The notes below the pieces were generated by a model, which saw only the letters and a list, made by a program, of their open reading frames with translations, was not told where the DNA came from and searched no databases. The position numbers and the translations under genes were made by a program. From contig URDJ01000061.1 in the NCBI GenBank assembly GCA_900546615.1, positions 1 through 11,855 on the forward strand: 11,855 bases of DNA. The letters run 5' to 3'. This DNA comes from an uncultured Eubacteriales bacterium. GTDB lineage: Bacteria > Bacillota > Clostridia > Oscillospirales > Oscillospiraceae. The first letter of the stretch is position 1; every line of letters begins with the position of its first letter. Positions 5,902 through 11,855 of this stretch are shown here, in pieces.

Positions 5902-5984
5902 ATATTATCTCTCCAGTTTTGTCAAATCTCAGACTTTATAATGGACTTTCGACATCTGGCATAGTTCATGCAAAGATTCTGATT

Positions 5985-6017
5985 ATTAACACAATTATCG
6001 TGCAACTATATGTTAAT
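5985..6017. promoter_or_regulatory. Inverted repeat within the overlapping divergent promoters
   Basis: ATTAACA (5985-5991) and TGTTAAT (6011-6017) are perfect 7-bp inverted arms 19 bp apart. They cover the -35 and -10 of the XRE promoter and flank the agrAC -10. This is the size and placement of an operator for a small dimeric repressor, possibly the XRE protein itself. The protein that binds is inference. Confidence 0.45.
5986..6014 (+). promoter_or_regulatory. Promoter for the XRE regulator
   Basis: TTAACA (5986-5991), a 17-bp spacer and TATGTT (6009-6014) give a moderate promoter reading towards the XRE gene, with a leader of about 37 nt before ATG 6058. It overlaps the opposing agrAC promoter almost completely. 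Confidence 0.5.
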
Positions 6018-6022
6018 GTCAA
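5994..6022 (-). promoter_or_regulatory. agrAC promoter
   Basis: On the minus strand a perfect TTGACA (6017-6022), a 17-bp spacer and GATAAT (5994-5999, 5 of 6) form a near-consensus sigma-A promoter. The leader to ATG 5901 is about 85 nt. It overlaps the divergent promoter of the XRE gene, so the two should compete. No paired repeats like those of agrB are visible here, which fits constitutive or XRE-controlled expression of the sensor pair. Confidence 0.7.
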
Positions 6023-6057
6023 GAAAATTGCTGAACATTAGCTTGTAGGGAGGCTGG

Positions 6058-6303
6058 ATGTTGAAAATATATGACTATAAGGGCAAGAAAAACATTTGCG
6101 GAGATAGGATACACGAAGCACGAACACGACAAAGAATGACACAGCAAGAACTGGCTGCACGAATGCAAATTGAAGGAGTTACTTTGGAACGGGACTCAAT
6201 AAGTAGGGTAGAGATTGGGACCAGATTCGTCACGGATTACGAAGTAGTTATTTTTGCAAAAGTGCTCGGAGTAGCAACGTCATGGTTGCTTGGAGAAGAA
6301 TGA
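6058..6303 (+). CDS. Small XRE-family HTH transcription regulator
   Basis: This 81-aa protein is essentially one Cro/C1-type helix-turn-helix domain. GDRIHEARTRQRMTQQELAARMQ leads into a short insertion (IEGVTLERD) and the recognition part SISRVEIGTRFVTDYEVVIFAKVLGV, ending in SWLLGEE. No sensor or enzymatic domain follows. A GGGAGG lies 5-6 nt before ATG 6058, which is a sound start. It is divergent from agrAC with overlapping promoters and an inverted repeat between them, so control of itself and of agrAC is plausible. A perfect palindrome starts on its stop codon. Base composition is AT-richer than agrAC and the lipoprotein genes, like agrBD. Confidence 0.88.
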   Translation: MLKIYDYKGKKNICGDRIHEARTRQRMTQQELAARMQIEGVTLERDSISRVEIGTRFVTDYEVVIFAKVLGVATSWLLGEE

Positions 6304-6336
6304 CTCCCCTTAACCTGTTCAGGTTAAGGGGAGTCA
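6301..6336. repeat. Perfect 17-bp palindrome on the XRE stop codon
   Basis: TGACTCCCCTTAACCTG and its exact complement are separated by only TT, and the first three bases are the stop codon of the XRE gene. It would form a very stable hairpin in RNA. No T-tract follows on either strand, so a classical terminator is uncertain; a bidirectional stop, an mRNA 3'-end stabiliser or a protein-binding site are alternatives. Confidence 0.75.
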
Positions 6337-6356
6337 ACTATTGTCAGCACCATTAT

Positions 6357-6398
6357 AGATTTTACAGCCTAATTTGCCGATTATACAGTTATTATTAC
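6357..6398 (+). promoter_or_regulatory. Second paired 21-bp repeat, matching the agrB operator
   Basis: Two 21-bp units (6357-6377 and 6378-6398) share GATTWTACAG with a 21-bp period. Aligned to the two units before agrB, all four share the pattern TTTWNACWG at the same offset and end in a T-rich TTAC/TTGC. The second unit runs into the -35 box exactly as at agrB. I infer an AgrA-controlled promoter driving the secreted protein at 6600. Confidence 0.6.
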
Positions 6399-6424
6399 AT
6401 ATGAGGATGACAAGAGTGTATAGT
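6394..6424 (+). promoter_or_regulatory. Promoter linked to the second operator
   Basis: ATTACA (6394-6399) and TATAGT (6419-6424) are 19 bp apart, close to the TTTACA-18-TATAAT layout at agrB. The long spacer and weak -35 suggest dependence on an activator. The transcript would have a leader of about 170 nt before ATG 6600. A second, weaker pair, TTGGTA-16-TATGAT near 6515-6542, could also serve that gene. Confidence 0.5.
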
Positions 6425-6599
6425 ATGCTTGAAAATGGCGAGTGAAGCAAAATATTAACTTCAGAGCAGTGGCTTTGCGAAATTCGGCAGGTATTGTTAA
6501 TTATATTTTACTTTTGGTATTGAGAGGATGATGCGTATGATTGCACTTCTTTAAGACATTTGAAAAAAGTAAAGTATTAAGGATAGGAAGGTGAATGCA

Positions 6600-7055
6600 A
6601 TGAAAAAAAGGTTAATATCTATGCTTCTTATTGTTGCAATGACGATTGCAGTATTGTCGATTAATGCCTTTGCGGTTTGCACAGAGTATTCTGTTGGAAT
6701 GCACGGGACCCGTGGCAAACCTGCGGGAGCAAGTGACTCTACAGAAAATTGGTATTACAGCTATTATTCCAATCAATCGTATTGGGTAGGTGCCAACTAT
6801 AAGTCCACCGGAAAACAAGTATATATGGTTCAAGCCTATCTATTTGCTGATGGAGAGTTTACAGACATATCCAGCGTTGACGGAGTATGGGGCCAAAATA
6901 CAGATACACAAATCCGTGCGTATCAGTTTAAATACTCTGGTGACGGATTGACTTCAGATGGAGTTGTAGGCACTAACACATGGAAACATATGGCATACAT
7001 TAAATATCAAACTACAATAAGCTATCTTCTTCCTTTTGTGCCTAATTATATATAA
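6600..7055 (+). CDS. Small secreted peptidoglycan-binding-domain protein
   Basis: This 151-aa exported protein has a clear signal peptide (MKKRLISMLLIVAMTIAVLS, then INAFA before a predicted cleavage near residue 25). A Tyr/Ser/Asn-rich stretch follows (about 48-72), then a PG_binding_1-like repeat (about 73-132) with the family landmarks SSVDGVWGQNTDTQIRAYQFK and SDGVVGTNTWKHM. A short aromatic C-terminal tail ends in YLLPFVPNYI. There is no catalytic domain, so it probably attaches to the cell wall without cutting it, or works with a partner. ATG 6600 is preferred over the in-frame GTG 6591 because GGAAGG overlaps that GTG and sits 8 nt before 6600. The paired-repeat promoter upstream makes it a candidate Agr output. 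Export and fold are well supported; role is not known. Confidence 0.85.
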   Translation: MKKRLISMLLIVAMTIAVLSINAFAVCTEYSVGMHGTRGKPAGASDSTENWYYSYYSNQSYWVGANYKSTGKQVYMVQAYLFADGEFTDISSVDGVWGQNTDTQIRAYQFKYSGDGLTSDGVVGTNTWKHMAYIKYQTTISYLLPFVPNYI

Positions 7056-7067
7056 TATAAATTATTG

Positions 7068-7109
7068 TTACCAGTGTAGCAGGCATATAATTGCCTGCTA
7101 CACTGGTAA
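7068..7109. terminator. Perfect 18-bp palindrome after the secreted-protein gene
   Basis: The arms 7068-7085 and 7092-7109 are exact complements around a 6-nt loop TATAAT, starting 12 bp after the stop at 7055. The stem is strong, but no T-tract follows, so it may act as a terminator, an RNA stabiliser or an operator. The loop reads TATAAT, with ATTGTT 16 bp before it, so a promoter inside the palindrome cannot be excluded. Confidence 0.5.
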
Positions 7110-7150
7110 ATATGCCCAGATTAATAATTATAGAAAGGTTTTTTGATGCC

Positions 7151-9301
7151 ATGTATATTAAGCGCATAACATGGTTATCTCTGCTTTGTGCTGCGATACT
7201 ATGCCTCTCATCGTGCGGAAGTGCCGGTACGCTGCCTGGCAAAACAGACAGTGCGGCTGAAGCTGCCGATTCCGCGTCCTACAGATACGTCAAGACCGCG
7301 ATAGCTCTGCCGAAGGAGAACTTCATCATCTCAAACGCCGAGGCGGCGAAGTCAAACATCTACCTCTTCGGCACGGAGGTCACAGAGGCCCCGAACAACT
7401 ATTACATCTATGCTCTGGACTATGACGGCAATATAATTGATCAGAAACGCTGTGCCTGGGATGACGGCTATTACCACAGCATTATGGATTCGGCGGTGGA
7501 CGACAGTGGCACTATATGGCTGCTCGAATACCTGTATGAACGTACATATGATGAAGACGGGAATAAAACATCGGAGCGCTCTGCTGGCTGGTGCGTCGAG
7601 AGAGTGGACGAAAACGGCTTTTCCGGGCCTCTTTTCAGCTCAAGCGTCGTCGATGAGCCGTGGGAAATTGACGTTTACAATGAGGCAGTTTACCTGTGCA
7701 GCAGCGATGGCGCCTTCTGTTTTTCCGTTGACGGAGACTTTCTCGGTTCGTCTGGCAGCCTGAACGGATTTCGCGGCATGACCATTGCCGGCGGCAGCAT
7801 ATATCTGCTGCATTCCGACATAAGCGGCGTGAAGATAAGCCTCGTTTCGCCCGAAGACTGTTCCATCTCCGCTGACCTGGCAGCGGATGTCAACGTCTAC
7901 GACTTGATAGGCGGCACAGGCCTCTACATAAACAGCGGCAGCGACCTTTACAGCTTTGACCCGGAAACAGGCGAGACCGGCCTCGTGCTGAATTGGGTCT
8001 CGGCCGGTGTCTCCGGGAATTACAAGGGCGTAACTGCGCTTGCAGACGGGGCGTTTTTGTACTACGACGCCCGGGAATTGTGCATCCTGGAGCCTGCCGC
8101 GCACACAGACGAGCTGATAACGCTGACGCTGGCGAGCATGGAGCCCCGCTTTATCCGGGACGCTGTGATCGACTTCAACGCCTCTAACGGGAAGTACGCC
8201 GTTGAGATAATCGACTACTCGCAGTACAACACCGACGACGCGCCAGAGGCCGGAGTTTTAAGGCTGAATCTGGACATAATCTCCGGCAATGCGCCGGATA
8301 TCATCGACTTGACCAGTTTGCCGCTGGGACAGTATGAGAATATGGGCCTGCTGGAGGACCTCAGCGCGTACTTTGACCGTGAGGGAAGCCCGGCCATGGC
8401 AGAGAACCTCTTGAACGCCCTGAAAAGCGGCGGAAAGCTCTGCGCCATTGTACCATGCTGTACGATAATGACCATTGAGGCATACGGCTCGGACGTAGAC
8501 GGCATGGGGGAACTGGAGTTCCATGACATATTGGCGCTTCAGAAGACGATGGGCAGTGGAGCCAACCCCTTCGGCGCGACGATGTCCAAAAAGTCGTTTC
8601 TGGAAACCATGCTCTCCGTAGGAAATTCCAAATACATAGACTGGAAAACCGGCACGTGCAATTTTGATTCCAGCTTTAAGGATATGCTTGAATTTGTGGC
8701 CAGCCTGCCTGATGAGTACGACCTGTCAACGGATTTGCAGATGATAGCCTCGAGGGACCAGCTGCTTTCCGTGCAGCATATATCCTCAATCATGGATATC
8801 CTGGCATTTGACTACTATTTCGGTGGCGACCTGGCCCTCTGCGGCATACCGTCCGCCGAAAACTCCGGTGCTGTCATGTGTCCGTATATCATGCTGGGTA
8901 TGTCATCTGCCGGCGAGAACAAGGATGGCGTATGGGAGTTTATGAGCATGTTGCTATCTGACCGGTATCAGGATATGTACGCTGACATGATGCTGCCGAC
9001 GACAGAGTATGGGCTGGAGCAAGTAATGGATGATATGGATGAGTGGATATCGTCCGGAGGGGAGCTGTATCTGCTTGACATCCACGGAAATGAAGTATCC
9101 GTAAAATCAGACAATGAAAAATGCGCGAAGCTTTTTCGTGAGCTTTTGTACTCTGTGACAAGTGTCTGCGAATTCAATCAGGAGCTGTTCGACATTGTCT
9201 GGCCCGAAGCTCAGGCATATTTCTGTGGAGACAAAAGCGTGGATGAGGCCGTCAATATCATTAGCTCTCGGGTGCAGATATATGTCAGCGAGCATTTGTG
9301 A
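7151..9301 (+). CDS. Lipoprotein: propeller-like domain fused to family-1 solute-binding domain
   Basis: This 716-aa lipoprotein would be anchored outside the membrane. The signal peptide ends in lipobox LSSC (lipid Cys22). Residues about 45-315 hold recurrent beta-rich units such as NYYIYALDYDGNIIDQK, VYLCSSDGAFCFSVDGDFLG and LYINSGSDLYSFDPETGE, which look like propeller blades. From about 320 a family-1 extracellular solute-binding domain follows (TLASMEPRFIRDAVIDF, then DIISGNAPDIIDLTSLP). The best start is ATG 7151; GAAAGG (7133-7138) is 12 nt upstream, a long spacing. The frame runs back to a TTG inside the palindrome, which is unlikely as a start. No ABC permease or ATPase gene is visible, so transport is not shown; ligand sensing at the surface is an alternative. 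It is 31 bp from the next homologous gene. Confidence 0.85.
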   Translation: MYIKRITWLSLLCAAILCLSSCGSAGTLPGKTDSAAEAADSASYRYVKTAIALPKENFIISNAEAAKSNIYLFGTEVTEAPNNYYIYALDYDGNIIDQKRCAWDDGYYHSIMDSAVDDSGTIWLLEYLYERTYDEDGNKTSERSAGWCVERVDENGFSGPLFSSSVVDEPWEIDVYNEAVYLCSSDGAFCFSVDGDFLGSSGSLNGFRGMTIAGGSIYLLHSDISGVKISLVSPEDCSISADLAADVNVYDLIGGTGLYINSGSDLYSFDPETGETGLVLNWVSAGVSGNYKGVTALADGAFLYYDARELCILEPAAHTDELITLTLASMEPRFIRDAVIDFNASNGKYAVEIIDYSQYNTDDAPEAGVLRLNLDIISGNAPDIIDLTSLPLGQYENMGLLEDLSAYFDREGSPAMAENLLNALKSGGKLCAIVPCCTIMTIEAYGSDVDGMGELEFHDILALQKTMGSGANPFGATMSKKSFLETMLSVGNSKYIDWKTGTCNFDSSFKDMLEFVASLPDEYDLSTDLQMIASRDQLLSVQHISSIMDILAFDYYFGGDLALCGIPSAENSGAVMCPYIMLGMSSAGENKDGVWEFMSMLLSDRYQDMYADMMLPTTEYGLEQVMDDMDEWISSGGELYLLDIHGNEVSVKSDNEKCAKLFRELLYSVTSVCEFNQELFDIVWPEAQAYFCGDKSVDEAVNIISSRVQIYVSEHL

Positions 9302-9332
9302 AATTCGGCGCAAAACTGAGAAAGGGGCAAGT

Positions 9333-11369
9333 ATGCTGGGATACAAAAGAATAAAACAGGCGTCCATCGCCCTGCTGGCGGCGGCCTGCCTGGTGCTCTC
9401 CGGCTGCGGCAGGGACGGCGGGAGTGTTTCGCTCGTCGAGGCGGGCCCGGCGCAGGAGCAGGGCGGCGGGAGCTATGTGCCGCAGACGCTTGCCTCAGAG
9501 GCTGAGATCGGGACCATCTTCTCCGCGGCTCCGGCGGAGGACGGGCTGTACGTTTTTGGCAGCAAGCTGATGCTGCTGGGTTTTGACGGCTCGGTAGAGA
9601 CCATACCCAGCATTTCATCTGTTGTAAAAATGTGCGCGGGGGACGGCGGGACGGCTTGGGTGCTCCACCGTCTGCCCACGGATGCCGACAGCGCGCCCGT
9701 CTATGAGCTGGGGCGGCTCTCAGGAGCGGAGTACAGCCCGACATGCTCGCCGGATATCGGCCAAAAGGAGGTCACTGTCGGCATGTGCGCCGCCGGGGAC
9801 ATGGTCTATATCGCCCTGACAGACTACCTCAACTCGCATCGCATCGCCGTCTATTCCGCCTCAAGCGGCGAAAAGCAGCGGGATATCTCCGTAAGCGGCC
9901 CAATAGACCTTGCCTCGGACGGAGAAACGGTATATGCAGGCAGCGCGGAAACGACAGGCGGCGGCGCGCTCTCCGTATTCCGCCTTGAGAGCGGGGAAGA
10001 AGTTGCCCGCTTCGACGGCGGGAGCCTGCTATCCGCCGCAGACGGGCTTCTTTGCATAAGCGACGGCACCTCCGTCTTTGAGTACGACATAGCATCCGGG
10101 CAGCTCACGCGCTTATTTGGTTTCGTCTCCTGCGGCCTGAGCGGCAGGCAGGTCACCGTCTGGCCGGACGGCGAGGGAGACTATGTGGCCGTCGGGCGCG
10201 AGGCGGCGGCCCTGCTGCGCTACGACGAGAACGCCCGGCCGAAAACGCAGCTTGTGCTGGCGGTCAACGGGCAGTCTTCTTTTATTTCAAGCTCCATTTT
10301 GGAGTTCAACGCCTCGGGCGGAGAATACGAGCTCGCAGTCAAAGACTACAGCGGTTATTCGGATCCCCTTACCGTGCTGAACACCGAGCTGATAGCCGGG
10401 AATGGACCGGATATAATAGACGTCAACAGCTTTTCATCCACCATACTGAACCCGGACGCCATGGTCGACCTGTTACCGCTCATCGAAGCCGACCCGGAGC
10501 TTGGGCCGGACAGCCTCATCGATGGGGCGCTTAACGCCATGCTCGCGGATGACGGCAGGCTGCCGGCGATAGCTCCCGTCTACTATGTGTCCACGTTGGT
10601 GTCGCGGGATGCCGAGGCCACCCCCTTTACCTCCGTCTTTGACGCGCTCGAACGCATGGGAAATGCGGACGAGGCGCTCGGCGGCACTATGTCGAGGGGA
10701 ATGTTCCTCACTATGGCCTTCGGCTGCGGCGGAGCGGAGGACTATGACGCCGCGGACATACAGGCCATATTGGAATATGCCCAGGCACTGCCCGATGAGG
10801 AGGACCACAGCTCCGAGACGGCAAATATGGCATCAGGCACGCAGATATACAGCTTTCAGACCATCGGCGGCGCAGGAGGTCTGTTCGGAGCGGCCGAAGA
10901 CTTCGGCTGTTCTCTGGAAGATTTGCAGGTGTGCGGCCTGCCCTTCCGCGAGGGCAGCGGGACGCTTGTGCCGGTGGTATATCTGGCAATACCCGCCTCG
11001 TCCAAAAACGTTGATGCCGCCTTCGGCTTCATAAAGAGCCTGATGCTCGAGGAGAACACGCTCTACAAGAATCTCGAACTGAACGCCTTCCCCATACTTT
11101 CCGCCGAATATGAGCGGCTGGCCGAATATGAGCAGCAGAGAATAGACGCGGCCGGGGAAGGCCAGTATCCATGGACGTACGCGAAACACTACGAACGAGC
11201 GGCTGAGGTCCTGGACGGCCTGAACGGCCTGTGCTGCCCGGACACTGCGCTCATGGGCATCGTTGACGATGCTGTGCCCGCGTATTTCGCCGGGGCATCC
11301 GATGCCTCCAAAACGGCTGACGAAATCGTCTCCAGACTGGGCATATATTTTGCTGAGAAGGGGAACTAA
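9333..11369 (+). CDS. Second tandem propeller plus solute-binding lipoprotein
   Basis: This 678-aa lipoprotein has lipobox LSGC (lipid Cys25). As in the preceding protein, a beta-rich N-terminal half (about 45-300; units such as GLYVFGSKLMLLGFDGSVET and ETVYAGSAETTGGGALSVF) precedes a family-1 solute-binding half from about 305 (SILEFNASGGEYELAVKDY, then LIAGNGPDIIDVNSFS). Both proteins share FNAS, GN-PDIID, GGTMS/GATMS, LPDE and a DE-V...R..IY tail, so they are paralogues. ATG 9333 has AAGGGG 5 nt upstream; the frame extends back to 9162 but overlaps the previous gene and lacks a site. It lies 31 bp after that gene, probably in one operon, yet is clearly more GC-rich. Ligand unknown. Confidence 0.87.
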   Translation: MLGYKRIKQASIALLAAACLVLSGCGRDGGSVSLVEAGPAQEQGGGSYVPQTLASEAEIGTIFSAAPAEDGLYVFGSKLMLLGFDGSVETIPSISSVVKMCAGDGGTAWVLHRLPTDADSAPVYELGRLSGAEYSPTCSPDIGQKEVTVGMCAAGDMVYIALTDYLNSHRIAVYSASSGEKQRDISVSGPIDLASDGETVYAGSAETTGGGALSVFRLESGEEVARFDGGSLLSAADGLLCISDGTSVFEYDIASGQLTRLFGFVSCGLSGRQVTVWPDGEGDYVAVGREAAALLRYDENARPKTQLVLAVNGQSSFISSSILEFNASGGEYELAVKDYSGYSDPLTVLNTELIAGNGPDIIDVNSFSSTILNPDAMVDLLPLIEADPELGPDSLIDGALNAMLADDGRLPAIAPVYYVSTLVSRDAEATPFTSVFDALERMGNADEALGGTMSRGMFLTMAFGCGGAEDYDAADIQAILEYAQALPDEEDHSSETANMASGTQIYSFQTIGGAGGLFGAAEDFGCSLEDLQVCGLPFREGSGTLVPVVYLAIPASSKNVDAAFGFIKSLMLEENTLYKNLELNAFPILSAEYERLAEYEQQRIDAAGEGQYPWTYAKHYERAAEVLDGLNGLCCPDTALMGIVDDAVPAYFAGASDASKTADEIVSRLGIYFAEKGN

Positions 11370-11449
11370 ATATCTAAAATGCTGGATGGTTTCTCAAATT
11401 TATAATTTTGCTTATCTAACAGTACTCTGCTATGAGAAGGAAATGTTGT
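11370..11449 (+). other. 80-bp spacer before the third lipoprotein
   Basis: AT-rich spacer with a TATAAT at 11401-11406 but no good -35 at 16-18 bp. It is more likely an operon gap than a separate promoter. No hairpin terminator is seen. Confidence 0.35.
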
Positions 11450-11855
11450 ATGAAAAGTTCATTCGCTCTGCTTTTTTCAGTTCTTCTATGCGTACTCTCG
11501 GCCTGTGGCACACAGGGAACTAACGACCCGGCACTTGACCTGCCTGAGGTCGCAGCACCGTCTGCCGAGCTTGAGCCTGACCAAACCGCCGCCCAGGGCG
11601 AGTACAGCCTCGCCGTGACGCAGACGGAGCTGCCCGGCGGGCTCGACACTCTCGCATCCGCCTGCCCGTCTGACGGCGGCGTGTACCTCGCCGGGGCGGG
11701 CTCTGATGGGGTTCCGATGCTTGGACTGTGGGCGGATGGGGCCTATGAGCCGCTAGACCTTCCCGAGGGCATCACGGAGATCGAATCCATATTCTACGGC
11801 GACGCCCTGTCGGTGCTCGCACGAGCGGGCGACGCCATACAGATCCTGCACTATG
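11450..11855 (+). CDS. Third tandem lipoprotein, N-terminal 135 residues, cut by window edge
   Basis: The ATG at 11450 has AGAAGG 9 nt upstream and opens a lipoprotein signal peptide MKSSFALLFSVLLCVLSAC with lipid Cys19. After a Pro/Glu/Ala-rich linker come beta-rich units (GGVYLAGAGSDGVPMLGLW, GITEIESIFYGDALSVLAR) like the N-terminal halves of the two preceding proteins, so it is probably a third paralogue. The frame is open to the edge with no stop. The solute-binding half would lie outside the window and cannot be confirmed. Confidence 0.82.
   Translation, partial: MKSSFALLFSVLLCVLSACGTQGTNDPALDLPEVAAPSAELEPDQTAAQGEYSLAVTQTELPGGLDTLASACPSDGGVYLAGAGSDGVPMLGLWADGAYEPLDLPEGITEIESIFYGDALSVLARAGDAIQILHY

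Noticed and set aside
6424..6561. Very short open frames in the leader (for example MLENGE and MIALL)
   Set aside because: They are only 5-8 codons long with no convincing ribosome binding site spacing, so there is not enough to call a peptide or leader gene.
7091..7150. Upstream TTG start for the first lipoprotein
   Set aside because: It lies within the palindrome, has no ribosome binding site, and would put 20 residues before a clean lipoprotein signal peptide.
9162..9332. Upstream extension of the second lipoprotein
   Set aside because: It overlaps the previous gene by 140 bp and would bury the lipobox signal peptide; ATG 9333 has a good ribosome binding site.
9211..9744. 177-codon Arg/Pro-rich minus-strand open frame
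   Set aside because: It is a shadow of the GC-rich second lipoprotein gene, and its Arg/Pro/Ala composition is typical of antisense reading.
1..11855. CRISPR array or insertion sequence
   Set aside because: No regularly spaced repeats and no transposase or terminal inverted repeats were seen; the 21-bp repeats occur only in pairs at promoters.

Overview
The window looks like a low-to-mid GC Firmicute, most likely a gut Clostridia/Oscillospiraceae-type bacterium. This rests on strong AGGAGG-type ribosome binding sites, a complete agr peptide quorum-sensing locus, Tn916-style int/xis/sigma-like genes, and lipoproteins of the propeller plus solute-binding type. The taxonomy is inference from gene content only.

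Layout. (1) 1-494 is a tRNA-Leu cluster: the 5' part of a tRNA-Leu(CAG) on the minus strand, a decayed tRNA-Leu(TAA) copy that keeps a promoter, and an intact tRNA-Leu(TAA) followed by a strong terminator. (2) 504-2809 is the end of an integrative element, all on the minus strand: a tyrosine recombinase abutting the 3' end of the intact tRNA-Leu, a small excisionase-like HTH protein, a GC-rich 400-bp stretch without a convincing gene, and a sigma-70 region 4-like regulator whose ribosome binding site lies in a hairpin. (3) 2979-5901 is a full agr system on the minus strand in the order agrA-agrC, terminator, agrB-agrD. The 50-aa agrD pheromone precursor overlaps the end of agrB. (4) 5902-6336 holds divergent, overlapping promoters for agrAC and for a small XRE regulator, then a perfect palindrome. 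(5) 6337-7109 holds a promoter with the same repeat architecture as the agrBD promoter, a small secreted peptidoglycan-binding protein, and a second perfect palindrome. (6) 7151-11855 holds three tandem lipoprotein genes, the third cut by the window edge. The first two are recognisable as a propeller-like N-terminal half fused to a family-1 solute-binding C-terminal half.

How it may work together. AgrB would cleave and cyclise AgrD into a thiolactone peptide, AgrC would sense it, and AgrA would activate promoters carrying paired repeats. The most interesting signal is a pair of imperfect repeats with a 21-bp period just upstream of the agrB -35 box, and a second pair with the same period and a shared core (TTTTAC-T/A-GC) at 6357-6398 ahead of the secreted peptidoglycan-binding protein. 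This is the geometry expected of LytTR response regulators. It suggests a two-promoter Agr regulon: pheromone autoinduction plus a secreted output, with neighbouring surface lipoproteins and a small XRE regulator wired in. No conjugation genes, ABC permease or second element end are visible, so whether agr and the lipoproteins are element cargo or chromosomal cannot be settled here.
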